Source: Babylonia areolata (Eukaryota > Mollusca > Gastropoda > Neogastropoda > Buccinidae). Taken from it: a stretch of DNA of 64,000 nucleotides. The translations under genes and the position numbers were made by a program. Where the stretch lies: assembly GCF_041734735.1 (NCBI RefSeq), contig NC_134882.1, forward strand, positions 25,776,699-25,840,698, in the 5' to 3' direction. Shown here piece after piece: positions 46,790 to 58,754 of this stretch. Positions within the stretch are counted from its first letter, which is position 1. The number at the start of each line of letters is the position of its first letter. A model generated the notes under the pieces. That model worked only from the letters and a program-made list of their open reading frames with translations. It was not told where the DNA came from and made no database searches.

Positions 46790-47105
46790 ACCTGGTTGCA
46801 GTATGTCTCTCAGATATATCCTACTGAAGTCCCATGTCAGCACAATGTGAAGACCTGGTTGCAGTATGTCTCTCAGATATATCCTACTGAAGTCCCATGT
46901 TAGCACAATGTGAAGACCTGGTTGCAGTATGTCTCTCAGATATATCCTACTGAAGTCCCATGTCAGCACAATGTGAAGACCTGGTTGCAGTATGTCTCTC
47001 AGATATATCCTACTGAAGTCCCATGTCAGCACAATGTGAAGACCTGGTTGCAGTATGTCTCTCAGATATATCCTACTGAAGTCCCATGTCAGCACAATGT
47101 GAAGA
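46790..47105 (+). repeat. 63-bp tandem repeat, about 5 copies
   Basis: Unit gacctggttgcagtatgtct ... gtcagcacaatgtgaa, copies nearly identical. The array ends where SINE family 1 body sequence begins. Confidence 0.95.
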
Positions 47106-47325
47106 CCTGCTAGCGCCTTTGTTAACCACCTTTGTGTGCTCACAAGGTAGAAGATTAAAATTTGAAAGCACATTAAAATCCCACTATCTGTCAGTGTAAG
47201 GTGGGTAATGGAAACACAAGTAAGCCCCTAAAACAAAGTATGGCTGCCTAAATGACAGAGTAAGAACAGTTATTCACATAAAAGCACACTCAAAAATTCA
47301 CATGATCAGATCTCAGTTTTAGTTG
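47085..47325 (+). mobile_element. SINE family 1 fragment (body and tail side)
   Basis: GACCTGCTAGCGCC, GTAGAAGATTAAAATTTGAA, AATCCCACTATCTGTCAGTG, GGTGGGTAATGGAAACACAA, AGTATGGCTGCCTAAATGAC and AAAAGCACACTC follow the order of the family body. The head is missing and its place is taken by the 63-bp array. Confidence 0.65.
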
Positions 47326-47599
47326 AAAGGTCCACACTATGGCATAGCATTGTTGTAAATTTGAGACGGAGCTGCTCACAAATGCTGAAGAAATCTCTCA
47401 GATTCATTCTGTCCACAAGATGATCTGTTTGTACAATGGAGAAAACTGCAGCTATCCCGAACAGTCATACAAAGAAAAAAAAAAAGAAGATATTTCTTGA
47501 CATTAGACATCTTATTTAGCAGCATGGTTCAAAGTTTGGACAATATTTTTTTTTAGTCAAAATAATTATCTGCTGTGTGGAAGCCATCCTCAGCACAGG

Positions 47600-49892
47600 C
47601 AGCTGCCTGAAAGCTAGACTGCCTGAAAAGTGAAGGATGCTAGACAGCCTGAAATGTGAAGGGTGCTAGACTGCCTGAAAAGTGAAGGATGCTAGACTGC
47701 TTGAAAAGTGAAGGATGCTAGACTGCCTGAAAAGTGAAGGATGCTAGACAGCCTGAAAAGTGAAAAGTGAAGGATGCTAGACAGCCTGAAAAGTGAAGGA
47801 TGCTAGACAGCCTGAAAAGTGAAGGGTGCTAGACTGCCTGAAAAGTGAAAAGGGAAGGATGCTAGACTGCCTGAAAAGTGAAAGATGCAAGACTGCCTGA
47901 AACATGAAGGGTGCTACACTGCCTGAAAAGTAAAGGTTGCTAGACAGCCTGAAAGTGAAGGGTGCTAGACTGCCTGAAAAGTAAAGGTTGCTAGACAGCC
48001 TGAAAGTGAAGGGTGCTAGACAGCCTGAAAGTGAAGGGTGCTAGACTGCCTGAAAGTGAAGGGTGCTAGACTGCCTGAAAAGTGAAGGATGCTAGACTGC
48101 CTGAAAGTGAAGGGTGCTAGACTGCCTGAAAAGTGAAGGATGCTAGACTGAAAGTGAAGGGTGCTAGACTGCCTGAAAATGAAGGGTGCTAGACTGCCTG
48201 AAAGTGAAGGGTGCTAGACTGAAAGTGAAGGGTGCTAGACTGAAAGTGAAGGGTGCTAGACTGCCTGAAAGTGAAGGGTGCTAGACTGAAAATGAAGGGT
48301 GCTAGACTGCCTGAAAAGTGAAGGATGCTAGACTGAAAGTGAAGGGTGCTAGACTGCCTGAAAGTGAAGGGTGCTAGACTGCCTGAAAAGTGAAGGATGC
48401 TAGACTACCTGAAAAGTGAAGGATGCTAGACTGAAAGTGAAGGGTGCTAGACTGCCTGAAAGTGAAGGGTGCTAGACTGCCTGAAAAGAAAAGGGTGCCA
48501 GACTGCCTGAAAGTGAAGGGTGCTAGACTGCCTGAAAGTGAAGGGTGCTAGACTGCCTGAAAGGGAAGGGCGCTAGACTGAAAGTGAAGGGAGCTAGACT
48601 GCCTGAAAGTGAAGGGTGCTAGACTGAAAATGAAGGGTGCTAGACTGCCTGAAAGTGAATGGTGGTGCTAGACTGCCTGAAAGTGAAGGGTGCTAGACTG
48701 CCTGAAAGTGAAGGGTGCTAGACTGAAAGTGAAGGGTGCTAGACTGCCTGAAAGTGAAGGATGCTAGACTGCCTGAAAGTGAAGGATGCTAGACTGCCTG
48801 AAAAGTGAAAGATGCTAGACTGAAAGTGAAGGATGCTAGACTGCCTGAAAGTGAAGGGTGCTAGACTGCCTGAAAAGTGAAGGATGCTAGACTGCCTGAA
48901 AAGTGAAGGGTGCTAGACTGCCTGAAAAGTGAAGGATGCTAGACTGCCTGAAAAGTGAAGGATGCTAGACTGAAAGTGAAGGGTGCTAGACTGCCTGAAA
49001 GTGAAGGATGCTAGACTGCCTGTGAAGGATGCTAGACTGCCTGAAAAGTGAAAAGTGAAGGATGCTAGACTGCCTGAAAAGTGGAAAGTGAAGGATGCTA
49101 GACTGCCTGAAAAGTGAAGGATGCTAGACTGCCTGAAAGTGAAGGATGCTAGACTGCCTGAAATGTGAAAAGTGAAAGATGCTAGACTGCCTGAAAAGTG
49201 AAAAGTGAAGGGTGCTAGACTGTCTGAAAAGTGAAGGATGCTAGACTGCCTGAAAGTGAAGGATGCTAGACTGCCTGAAATGTGAAAAGTGAAGGATGCT
49301 AGACTGCCTGAAAAGTGAAAAGTGAAGGGTGCTAGACTGCCTGAAAAGTGAAAAGTGAAGGGTGCTAGACTGTCTGAAAAGTGAAGGATGCTAGACTGCC
49401 TGAAAAGTGAAAAGTGAAGGGTGCTAGACTGCCTGAAAGTGAAGGATGCTAGACTGCCTGAAAAGTGAAGGATGCTAGACTGCCTGAAAAGTGAAGGGTG
49501 CAAGACTGCTCAAAAGTGAAGGGTGCTAGACTGCCTGAAAAGTGAAGGGTGCTAGATTGAAAGTGAAGGGTGCTAGACTGCCTGAAAGTGAAGGGTGCTA
49601 GACTGCCTGAAAAGTGAAAAGTGAAGGATGCTAGACTGCCTGAAAAGTGAAGGGTGCTAGACTGCCTAAAAAATTAAGGGTGCTAGACTGCCTGAAAAGT
49701 GAAGGGTGCTAGACTGCCTAAAAAGTGAAGGGTGCTAGACTGCCTGAAAGTGAAGGATGCTAGACTGCCTGAAAAGTGAAGGGTGCTAGACTGCCTGAAA
49801 AGTGAAAAGTGAAGGATGCTAGACTGCCTGAAAAGTGAAGGGTGCTAGACTGCCTGAAAGTGAAGGGTGCTAGACTGTCTGAAAGTGAAGGT
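47600..49892 (+). repeat. Intron 6 minisatellite, about 25-bp unit, about 90 copies
   Basis: Unit AAGTGAAGGRTGCTAGACTG plus CCTGAA, with variable A number and copies lacking CCTG. Phenylalanine-rich minus-strand frames are repeat translations. Confidence 0.97.
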
Positions 49893-50506
49893 GCTGTGTT
49901 CTGCCGCAGTTCACAACACACATGCGATGATGGCTTTGTGCGAACGTATCTTCTTTTATTTCTTGCCTTAGCACAAGATTTTTATTTTACAATGTTTGTC
50001 TGTTCAATACCAATTTTAGAGGAACAGCAGAAATGATTAAAGTTGTCAGTTTTAAACTGTATTCACGATTGTTTTGCAGAAGAATGTGAGACACCTACAA
50101 AGGCTTTTTGGCCTGACCAAGTATTCAAAACATCAGTAGTTCAAGTGACCAGCCTGCTGCCACATTGTTGGCTCATTTCAAATTTATATGGGTCACTGAC
50201 CAATGACCAACCCCAAACCTAAACCCTTCAGAAGCGATACATGTGTTTATGTTGCCAGAATGTTTTGTTTACACATCCATTTTATTTTTAATTCTTGACT
50301 GACCTTGGTTGGCTTGTTTATGAATTCTCCAGCTATCACTGTCTTTCTCCAGCTGATCTCTGGTCTTTTGTTGAAGTTCTGGGAGAAAGAGTGTGGCGAC
50401 TGGTTTGGATTAAAAAAAACAGAAGTGTTTTGTTTTTTTGTTGTTGTTTTTTGTTTGTTTGTTGTTGTATTGTTGTGTTGTTTTTTTGGGAGATGGGGAT
50501 GGGTGT

Positions 50507-50537
<31 letters not shown>

Positions 50538-50927
50538 TACTCGTAAGTGGTCTGTCTTTTTATAGCCCATGTTGTTATGTGTCTTTTTCATTGTCTTTGC
50601 TGCTGACTATCTTTTTATACCATTTACTGTTTGTTGTTGTTTCTTGGTTGGTTTTTGGTTTTGTATAACTGTCTTTTTTTTAATCATATTAGTGAGAAAT
50701 GTTCAAGATAGATGTGGCATCACTTCACTCTTAATTCCTTGTCATTTGCCTCACACAGGCAGTGTCCATTAGCTTCTACAGTTGTGGAGGAAATTTTCTA
50801 GATTTTGTTCCTGAGGTGACATATAAAACAATGGTGGTGGTGTGTCCATCGAGATCGATGATGACCATCGTTGTCATCCAGATGGGGGGAGGGTGGTGGT
50901 GGGGTGGGGGGGAGGATGCTCATGAAT

Positions 50928-53000
50928 CTATCTGTGAATGCGCAGATGGCTGAATAGTCCAATCTGCGCATGAAATGTTCGCTGACAGTTGGGGCAGACA
51001 AAGACAGGCATATCATTGTCAGGGAGCTTGTTTGCCCGTGACTTTCTGGCCTGCCTCTTCTGAACAGCTGCAGCAGTCCTTTTGGCCTCGCATAACTTGG
51101 CGCCTTTGTGCACAGCAGCGCGCCATTTGTCACGGTCCACTGCAGATTCCTCCCAGGAGTCAGGGTTGATATCAAACGCTTTGAGAGAGACTTTCAGAGT
51201 ATCTCTGAAGCACTTCTTCTGACCTCTGTGTGATCTCTTCCCTTGTTGCAGCTCGCCATAGAAGAGCCTTTTGGGCAGCCGATGGTCTGGCATGCGTGCC
51301 ACGTGTCCAGCCCAGCGAAGCTGGGACTGCATCAGGATGGTGAAGATGCTGGGAAGGGTGGCTTTTGCGAGCACCTCTGTATCTGGGGTCCTGTCTTGCC
51401 ACTTGATGTTCAGTAGCTTCCTGAGGCATGTTGTGTGGAAGTGGTTCAGCTTCTTGGCATGTCGTTGGTACACTGTCCAAGTTTCGCAGGCGTACAGTAG
51501 TGTGGGGAAAACTACTGCTCTGTAGACCTTTAGCTTGGTCTCAAGACTAATGCCTCTTCTGTTCCAGACATTTGCACTGAGTCTGCCAAAAGTTGCGCTT
51601 GCTCTTGCAATCCTGACGTTCACTTCATCGTTGATGGTCGCATTTCGTGACAGTGTGCTGCCAAGGTATGTGAACCGCTCCACCGCACTGAGTCTCTGAC
51701 CGTTGACTGTGATGTTGGGCTCAACATAGGGTTTCCCTGGGGCTGGCTGATGGAGAACTTCAGTTTTCCTCATGCTGATGGTAAGGCCGAAGTTCCTGCT
51801 GGCAGTGGCAAACTTGTCGACACTGAGTTGCATGTCAGCTTCAGATCCAGCGTTGAGGGCACAATCATCAGCAAACAAAAAGTCTCTGATGATGTCTGTC
51901 ATGACCTTCGTTTTTGCTTGAAGCCTTCTGAGGTTAAACAACTTGCCATCTGTTCGGTACTTTAGGCCGATTCCAACATCGCCATCTCTGAAGGCATCAG
52001 TAAGCATTGCAGAGAACATGAGGCTGAACAGCGTTGGAGCCAGGACGCAGCCTTGCTTGACACCATTTGTGACAGCAAAAGGAGCAGATGTTTCGCCATT
52101 GTCCTGGACTCGAGCCTGCATGCCTTCATGGAATTGGCTGACCAAGGAAATAAATTTCCGAGGGCATCCGTACTTGGCCATGATCTTCCACAGTCCCTCT
52201 CTACTCACGGTGTCGAAGGCCTTAGTGAGGTCGACATAGATGGAGAACAGATCAGCATTTTGCTCCTGACATTTCTCTTGCAGCTGCCTTGCAGCAAACA
52301 CCATGTCGGTGGTTCTGCGCTCTTTCCGGAATCCACACTGGCTCTCAGGCAAATGACCTTGGTCAAGGTGTGCTGTGAGGCGGTTTAGTAGGATCCTGGC
52401 AAGTATCTTGCCTGCGATGGAGAGCAAGGAAATGCCCCGATGGTTATCACAGGCTTGCCGGTTCCCCTTTCACTTGTACAAGTGAATGATAGATGCATCT
52501 TTGAAATCCTGGGGGATCGTCTCTTCTTTCCACATGAGTGAGTACAGCTGATGAAGCTTCTCAGTCAGCACAGTGCCTCCATCCTTGTAGACCTCTGCTG
52601 GTATTGAGTCTGAGCCAGGTGCTTTGCCACTGGCTAGCAGACGGATTGCTTTCTGGGTCTCAAGAAGTGTTGGTGGATCGTCCAGTGCTTCGTTGATGGG
52701 GACTTGTGGGAGACGGTCTATGGCTTCATCATTTATGGAGGAAGGGCGATTTAAGACGCTGTTGAAGTGCTCAGCCCAGCGTTCGAGAATTTTCTCCTTC
52801 TCGGTGATCAAGGTATTCCCATCTGCACTGAGGGGGGGGGATGATCCTGAGGATGTGGGGCCGTAGACTTCTTTTAAGGCATCATAGAACCTCTTCATAT
52901 CGTGCCTGTCAGCATATCCCTGGATCTCATCAGCTTTGTCACTCAGCCACTTATCCTGCGTCTGGCGTAACTTTTGCTGAACAGTCCTGCGGAGGCACAA
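50928..53000 (-). pseudogene. LINE copy 2: reverse transcriptase with C-terminal C2H2 finger
   Basis: Read from 53000: [38 protein letters not shown], a stop at HLYK-TGA (52472-52470), then in the same frame GNRQACDNHRGISLLSIAGK, CGFRKERRTTDMVFAARQ, SIYVDLTKAFDTVSREGLW (motif A with intact Asp), NGVKQGCVLAPTLFSLMFSA, RDFLFADDCALNAGSEADM (catalytic box) and KKLNHFHTTCLRKLLNIKW. The end is a C-x2-C-x12-H-x3-H finger about 10 residues before the stop. Apart from the single TGA, all RT signature residues are present. Confidence 0.92.
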
Positions 53001-53005
53001 GTCTG

Positions 53006-53749
53006 AAGCAAAAGCAATCCATTTGGGTTGCAGTGGCCCACACCATGCTTTCCAATCACTCCATCCCAGGAGATGTAGTCAGAGCCAACTCTAGCATTGA
53101 AGTCCCCAAGAATGATGAGCTTGTCTGCTTTAGAGATAGCAGCAATGACAGAGTGAAGGTCCTCGTAGAACTTCGCCTTCACTTCATCCGGGTTGGTCAT
53201 GGTTGGGGCGTAGGCACTGACAATGGTGAGGTGCTTCTGGCCAGATGCCAGTGGGAGTTTCGTGGTCATAAGCCTATCGTTGACTCCCTTTGGGATTCCA
53301 GCTAGCTTGCTGACAAGTGCTGTTTTTACTGCAAAACCAACGCCAGCCTCACGTCGCTCTTCGCTTCCTCGTCCACTCCAGAAGAAGGTGTAACCAGATC
53401 CCCGTTCACAGAGCTCGCCTTCGCCTGCAAGCCGAGTCTCACTCAAGGCTGCGATGTCAATGTTGTATCTGGCGAGTTTGGATGCAACTAGTGCTGTTCT
53501 CCTTTGGGGTCTGTCCGCGTTATCTCTGTCCAGGAGAGTCCTTATGTTCCAAGCACCAATGGTGAGAGGAACGATCCTTGTTTTTTTCTTTTCTTTCTTT
53601 TTGTTTCGACCGCTGATGTAGGGTCCCCGCCAGCCGTGGTATGCTGGCCAGGGTGATATGGAGCAGGCAATTTTTAGGGCACCTTTTCTAGCCCCTTCCT
53701 CATGCCAGGGAGGTGAGCAGTGCATTCCTAAAGAGGGCTGCTCAGACAC
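53006..53749 (-). pseudogene. LINE copy 2: apurinic/apyrimidinic-type endonuclease, truncated
   Basis: The frame from the ATG at 53749 contains [20 protein letters not shown] (about 53540-53590), the strand motif [20 protein letters not shown], the loop VSAYAPT and the metal-site block [13 protein letters not shown] (about 53075-53115). These are the hallmarks of the EN domain that nicks target DNA for target-primed reverse transcription. The deletion removes the last part with the catalytic His of the TDHR block, so this copy cannot nick. Confidence 0.88.
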
Positions 53750-54671
53750 TCAGACGGCTGCCGAGCTCCATCGCTGCTCCTGTCGACGAAGAACGACCCT
53801 ATGGCCTGAGCCGCCTGCGTGCAGGTCTGCGGCTGCGACTGCCAGTGTACCCACACCTGTCGTTTTGTCGCTCGCCTGTCGCCACAGGACTTGGGGGTGA
53901 TGAAATGATGAAGGATGAAAGGTCATTTTGGATGACTGACGACTTGCGCGATGAGTTTGTTTAAAGTGAAGAGGAGTTGCGCAACGTCGACCTCACTCTC
54001 TCATCCGGGTCCACCAATTTCCAGTGGCAAGACTAAGTCGAGATGACTGGAGGATGAGCACGGATGCAGTGGATGACCAAGATATCCTTTCGGTGTCTCA
54101 TCTTGCTCTCTGCACTCCACAGTGCGTTGCTGTAACCACCTTCCTCTCCGTTGAACCGATAGGTTTCTTCCGCAGATTCTGCCGGATCCAGACTTCGCAT
54201 GCATGGGTAGACACACCCCAGGGGCCAACTGCGTGTGGCATGCACACAGCACAGTGGAGCTAGATGGCCGTCGGTGGCTCTCCTGAGCCGACGCCCTTTT
54301 ATGGATCTCCATAAGGGTGTCTAGCCACCCACCTCACCAGACCCGGAAGGGACAATAGAGTACAATGTAACAATACATGTTCATTATTATCATGATTATG
54401 ATTTGGAAATTACTTGTGCATCCAAAGGCTCATCACTCACCCCACAGTCTCAGCATACAGTCCAACACACACATGATCATGACAAAGGTTGAACTAAAAG
54501 GAAATGAAAAAACAGAAAGGAACATTTAGCAGAAATACAAACATGAAAGTGATGAAACACAGCAGCCTGACTGATGAAGTTGTATACATGTGCAATGACC
54601 AGAAGTGTTGATGTATGTGTCACTGTATGCTGTACTCAGTGACTGACTGCCATATGTGTGGATTGTCACAG

Positions 54672-54754
54672 CACACAGCTGAGCAGCGAGACCTCCTTCC
54701 TCTCAGTGTGCACCACATGCCTCTGTGTGTCACCTTTGCCTTCTTCCATCAGGG
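54672..54754 (+). CDS. EXOSC9: EXOSC9 exon 7 (residues 175-202)
   Basis: Encodes HTAEQRDLLPLSVHHMPLCV then TFAFFHQ and two bases of Gly202. It matches human YTPEERDPVPLSIHHMPICVSFAFFQQG: the PLS-(I/V)-HHMP-(I/L)-C-V-(S/T)-FAFF core is nearly invariant in EXOSC9. Acceptor attgtcacag|C, donor GG|gtgagc, phase 2. It lies only about 320 bases from the 5' end of an antisense LINE. Confidence 0.94.
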
Positions 54755-54825
54755 GTGAGCTACATTCTGTGCAGTCTGCCTTCTTTCTGTGTTGTCTCTT
54801 GTATTGATGAGTAGGATTTTAGGTG

Positions 54826-55135
54826 CATGATCATTTTTACTCCACCGTTAGGGCGGTCATACTTCAAGGATGTGCATGTTGAGTATGTTTGTGTTTCCAT
54901 AACTCACCAAACTCTTACGTGGGTTGTGGGATCTTTAATGTGTGGATTCAATCTTTTGCATGTGTATACACATGAACAGGATTAAGGCTCTAGAACTACT
55001 GAAACAGTAGAAGGTCTGCACATATGTTGACTGGGAGACTGGAAAAAAATATCTCCTTCACCAAGCAACATGATTACTGGGATTGAACTCAAAACTGTCA
55101 GATTGAAAGTCAGCACTTTTTTGCTGTGTCCATCT
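54826..55135 (-). mobile_element. SINE family 1 copy
   Basis: Minus strand from about 55135: a degenerate tRNA-like head (TGACTTTCAATCTGACAG, GAGTTCAATCCC), then body blocks ATCCCACAACCCACGTAAGA, GTTATGGAAACACAAACATA and ending at GGTGGAGTAAAAATGATCAT. It is strongly diverged. Confidence 0.75.
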
Positions 55136-56667
55136 TTTGTCCAGTGATGAAGAAAATGATGATAGCAGGAAGAGTAACAGTCATGGTAGTGGTGTCTGAA
55201 TGATGTAAATAATGATCATTCAGTGTGCTAGTCGAAGATACCCCAAGGCTGTACTGTGTTCAGTTGGTGGTATTGTTTCCACAGGCTTTGGCTGGCACTC
55301 ACAGTATGCTCTTGGGATTTTCAAGGGGATCAGAAATGGAGATATTCTGTGATCTCTGGAGATACTGACATGATATCAAGGGAAGTAGACATGAAGAAAG
55401 ACTCTCTTTGCAAATTGAGGAATACAGGATCCTTTAAAGGGAAACAGTTTGAGATGTTCGCATGAGTTGTGTGTCTGGGGCTTGAGGCTGTAGCTGGCAG
55501 CGTTTGAAGTGAGGTTCACTGTCAATAGAGACAGGCTACATGGAAGTCTGGACAGCATGGAATTTTGTTTGGTCCCTTCTTTGGGAACCGTGTTAGATGA
55601 AAGAATGGATAGAGGACAGAGTGACAGGTGGTCAGGAAGGGGAGGGGTGGAGAAGGAAGGGATGGAGGAGATGAGTTCAGGTTGAATAGGGTGGGGGCCT
55701 TTGTGGGGTTATGTGTGTGTGTGTGTGTGTGGGGGGGGGGAATAAAGATGAACACACACATGCAGAGTGGTAAACATTCTATTTGCTGCAGATTGCTGCA
55801 CAGTAATCTGTGGTTTGAGCATCAAACTGTGTGAAGTGGGGCAACTAATTAAATATTTTGTGACTTTTTTTCAACAACATACAGTGTAGATATTGTGTGA
55901 TTTCTTGTTACTGGAAACTGAAATGAGGCTGTGACCTCACTTTGTCCAGTTTTGAATGATGGTATACATAATGAGATATTATATACAAAAAACAAAAAAA
56001 AAGTCCTGCGACCCGTGGACACCACACCTGTGTACATGTAAAAATGCCAGATGTGGTGTCCCGTTATTTATTAATTGACTATGTCCAGTTATTGATTGAT
56101 TATAGATTTTATATGTATGTAGATATTGATACATACAGGAAGATCAAACTTCATGGTTGGTACATTTTTATTTTTTATATACAAGTGATGCAATTCATTA
56201 TATCAACACTGCAGAGGAGAAGCGGCAGTGGGGAGGGCAAAGTCTGAAAAACCAAAGTATGTGTTTCTCCTTCACAAGTGAAGTTGGATGGATGGATATG
56301 GATACCTATATAGTGCCTGTCCTCATAGTCCAGGGCAGATACAAAAAAACATAATGGTCCAAACATGTGCAAAAAAACTGTTCTTTTTATGATAAATAGA
56401 ATAAAATATATTGATCACACTGATATAAAGTTTACCACTGTAGGGGGGCAGGAACATGATTAGATTTTGATTTTTGATAATTTGTTATTCACACTTCACA
56501 GTCGCAAAGTGAGAGCGTGTGAGGGAGGTTACACAAGCACAGAATGTAGCTCACCAGAAAGCGTTAAGTACAGTACAGTACATTTGACTAATGCCATGCT
56601 GATGCTGACCTATACCTCTGTGAGCAGGACACTGTGACATCTATTATCTGCTTACATGTATTTATAA

Positions 56668-57032
56668 GATGGGCGCTATAGCCAAGTGGTTAAAGCGTTG
56701 GACTTTCAATCTGAGGGTCCTAGGTTCAAATCTTGGTAACGGCTTCTGGTGGGTAAAGGGTGGAGATTTTTCCGATCTCCTGGATCAACATATGTGCAGA
56801 CCTGCTTGTGCCTGAACCCCCTTTGTGTGTATAAACAAGCAGAAGATCAAATATGCACGTTAAAGATCCTGTAATCCATGTCAGTGTTTGGTGGAGTTTG
56901 GAAACAAGAACATATCCAGCATGCACACCCCTGAAAACAAAGTATGGCTGCCTACATGGTGGGATAAAAACACTTATACACATAAAATATACGAGTGAAC
57001 ATGAGAGTTGTAGCCCATGAATGGAGAAGAAG
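56668..57032 (+). mobile_element. SINE family 1, full length with alternative tail
   Basis: Head GGGCGCTATAGCCAAGTGGT and TAGGTTCAAATCTTGG (A and B boxes), uninterrupted body (GTAAAGGGTGGAGATTTTTC, AAGATCCTGTAATCCATGTC, GTATGGCTGCCTACATGGTG) and tail AGAGTTGTAGCCCATGAATG followed by gaagaag. This is the cleanest reference copy in the window, sense to EXOSC9, in intron 7. Confidence 0.9.
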
Positions 57033-57182
57033 TAGTATTTATGAATATTATTGTTAATCCCTCTGAAGCAGAGCTTTGCATGTGTGTCAATGAGTGGTTG
57101 TAAGCACTTTGATTTCTCTAGACACAAATATTGAACACAATATGAAGACTTTCTTATTGTTAGTATCTTGATCCTGCTCCAG

Positions 57183-57315
57183 GACTTCCATGCTGGTAGA
57201 CCCGACGGAACGGGAGGAGCGGGTGATGGAGGGGCGGATGATGATTGGTCAGAACAAGCACCGGGAGATCTGCATGCTGCAGGTGACAGGACAGATGCTT
57301 CTTCGTCAGGACCAG
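57183..57315 (+). CDS. EXOSC9: EXOSC9 exon 8 (residues 202-246)
   Basis: Completes Gly202 and encodes TSMLVDPTEREERVMEGRMM, IGQNKHREICMLQVTGQMLL, RQDQ. The LVDP-x-EREERVM-(D/E)-G block and NKHREIC are diagnostic of EXOSC9. Acceptor ctgctccag|G, donor CAG|gtgaca, phase 0. A minisatellite begins about 37 bases after the donor. Confidence 0.96.
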
Positions 57316-57351
57316 GTGACACCCTAATCACCAACAGGCTGTATCTGTTCC

Positions 57352-58622
57352 GTGGTGTGGTGGTTTATGTATAATGACCATGGTGTGGTGGTCTATGTAC
57401 GATGACCATGGTGTGGTGGTGGTCTATGTATAATGACCATGGCGTGGTGGTCTATGTATAATGACCATGGTGTGGTGGTCTATGTATAATGACCATGGCG
57501 TGGTGGTCTATGTATAATGACCATGGTGTGGTGGTCTATGTATAATGACCATGGTGTGGTGGTCTGTGTATAATGACCATGGTGTGGTGGTGGTCTGTGT
57601 ATAATGACCATGGTGTGGTGGTGGTCTATGTATAATGACCATGGTGTGGTGGTGGTCTGTGTATAATGACCATGGTGTGGTGGTGGTCTGTGTATAATGA
57701 CCATGGTGTGGTGGTGTGGTGGTCTGTGTATAATGACCATGGTGTGGTGGTCTATGTATAATGACCATGGTGTGGTGGTCTGTGTATAATGACCATGGTG
57801 TGGTGGTCTATGTATAATGACCATGGTGTGGTGGTCTATGTATAATGACTATGGTATGGTGGTGTGGTGGTGGTCTATGTATAATGACGATGGTGTGGTG
57901 GTCTATGTATAATGACCATGGTATGGTGGTGTGGTGGTGGTCTATGTATAATGACGATGGTGTGGTGGTCTATGTATAATGACCATGGTATGGTGGTGTG
58001 GTGGTGGTCTATGTATAATGACCATGGTGTGGTGGTGGTCTATGTATAATGACCATGGTGTGGTGGTGGTCTATGTATAATGACCATGGTGTGGTGGTCT
58101 ATGTATAATGACCATGGTGTGGTGGTGGTCTGTGAATAATGACCATGATGTGGTGGTGGTCTGTGTATAATGACCATGGTGTGGTGGTGGTCTGTGTATA
58201 ATGACCATGGTGTGGTGGTGTGGTGGTGGTCTATGTATAATGACCATGATGTGGTGGTGGTCTGTGAATAATGACCATGATGTGGTGGTGGTCTGTGTAT
58301 AATGACCATGGTGTGGTGGTCTGTGTATAATGACCATGGTGTGGTGGTGGTCTATGAATAATGACCATGGTGTGGTGGTGGTCTATGTATAATGACCATG
58401 GTGTGGTGGTGGTCTATGTATAATGACCATGGTGTGGTGGTGTGGTGGTGGTCTATGTATATAATGACTATGGTGTGGTGTGGTTTATGTATAATGACCA
58501 TGGTGTGGAGGTTTACGTATAATGACCATGGGGTGGTGGTGGTTTATGTATAATGACCATGGGGTGGTGGTGGTTTATGTATAATGACCATGGGGTGGTG
58601 GTGGTTTATGTATAATGTTTAT
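57352..58622 (+). repeat. Intron 8 minisatellite, 28- to 31-bp unit, about 42 copies
   Basis: Unit TCTATGTATAATGACCATGG plus TGTGGTGG(TGG). It fills almost the whole of intron 8 (57316-58634), leaving about 36 bases at the donor side and about 12 bases at the acceptor side. Histidine- and threonine-rich minus-strand frames are repeat translations. Confidence 0.97.
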
Positions 58623-58634
58623 GGTGGTGTGCAG

Positions 58635-58723
58635 GTGAAGAAGTGTACCAAGATGTCCCTGATGAAGGTGATGGAGATGACCAACCTCATCCAACAGGCA
58701 CTGGCCAACGACAAGGCAGCCAG
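58635..58723 (+). CDS. EXOSC9: EXOSC9 exon 9 (residues 247-276), gene continues beyond
   Basis: Encodes VKKCTKMSLMKVMEMTNLIQ, QALANDKAA and two bases of an Arg codon. It matches human VLRCSKIAGVKVAEITELIL...NDQKVR, the helix that ends the RNase PH fold. Acceptor ggtggtgtgcag|G sits in G-rich array sequence without a polypyrimidine tract. Donor AG|gtctgt is weak. Phase 2, so at least one further exon must exist. Human EXOSC9 has, from memory, about 160 more residues (acidic, disordered). None is found before 60408, after which a LINE fills the window. Confidence 0.93.
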
Positions 58724-58754
58724 GTCTGTTCTGCCTCACGATGACAGCCTCTGT

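Larger units (their letters stand above)
50832..54349 (-). mobile_element. LINE (copy 2), young, nearly full length, internal deletion, antisense in EXOSC9 intron 6
   Basis: It starts near 54349 with a 5' UTR of about 0.6 kb that matches copy 3 (60500-61127) almost base for base. Then follow the endonuclease, the reverse transcriptase and a C2H2 tail, with the 3' end near 50832. Compared with copy 3 about 550 bases are deleted at the junction near 53005, removing the end of the endonuclease (including the TDHRLV block) and the linker to the RT. A TGA at 52472-52470 stands where copy 3 has CGA. Otherwise the RT frame is open to its stop at 50930-50928. High similarity to copy 3 marks a recently active family. 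Confidence 0.93.
46044..54671. other. EXOSC9: Intron 6 of EXOSC9
   Basis: 8.6 kb. Holds three tandem arrays, a TA tract, a SINE fragment and an antisense LINE. 46044-46475 and 49900-50800 show no other feature except a TG/G run at about 50504-50537. Confidence 0.85.
54755..57182. other. EXOSC9: Intron 7 of EXOSC9
   Basis: 2.4 kb with two SINE family 1 copies in opposite orientation. 55150-56650 shows only a TG/G tract (about 55711-55740) and unassigned sequence. Confidence 0.85.

Noticed and set aside
48913-49503. Phenylalanine-rich 196-codon minus-strand frame
   Set aside because: Translation of the 25-bp array in intron 6.
50762-50815. Candidate EXOSC9 exon reading VSISFYSCGGNFLDFVPE after a CACAG
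   Set aside because: Slight resemblance to the VSFAFFQQG region, but the true exon is at 54672-54754, which joins in phase and matches far better.
57352-58622. Satellite centromere or telomere interpretation of the arrays
   Set aside because: Short arrays confined to introns, each with a different unit; no TTAGGG-type repeat.
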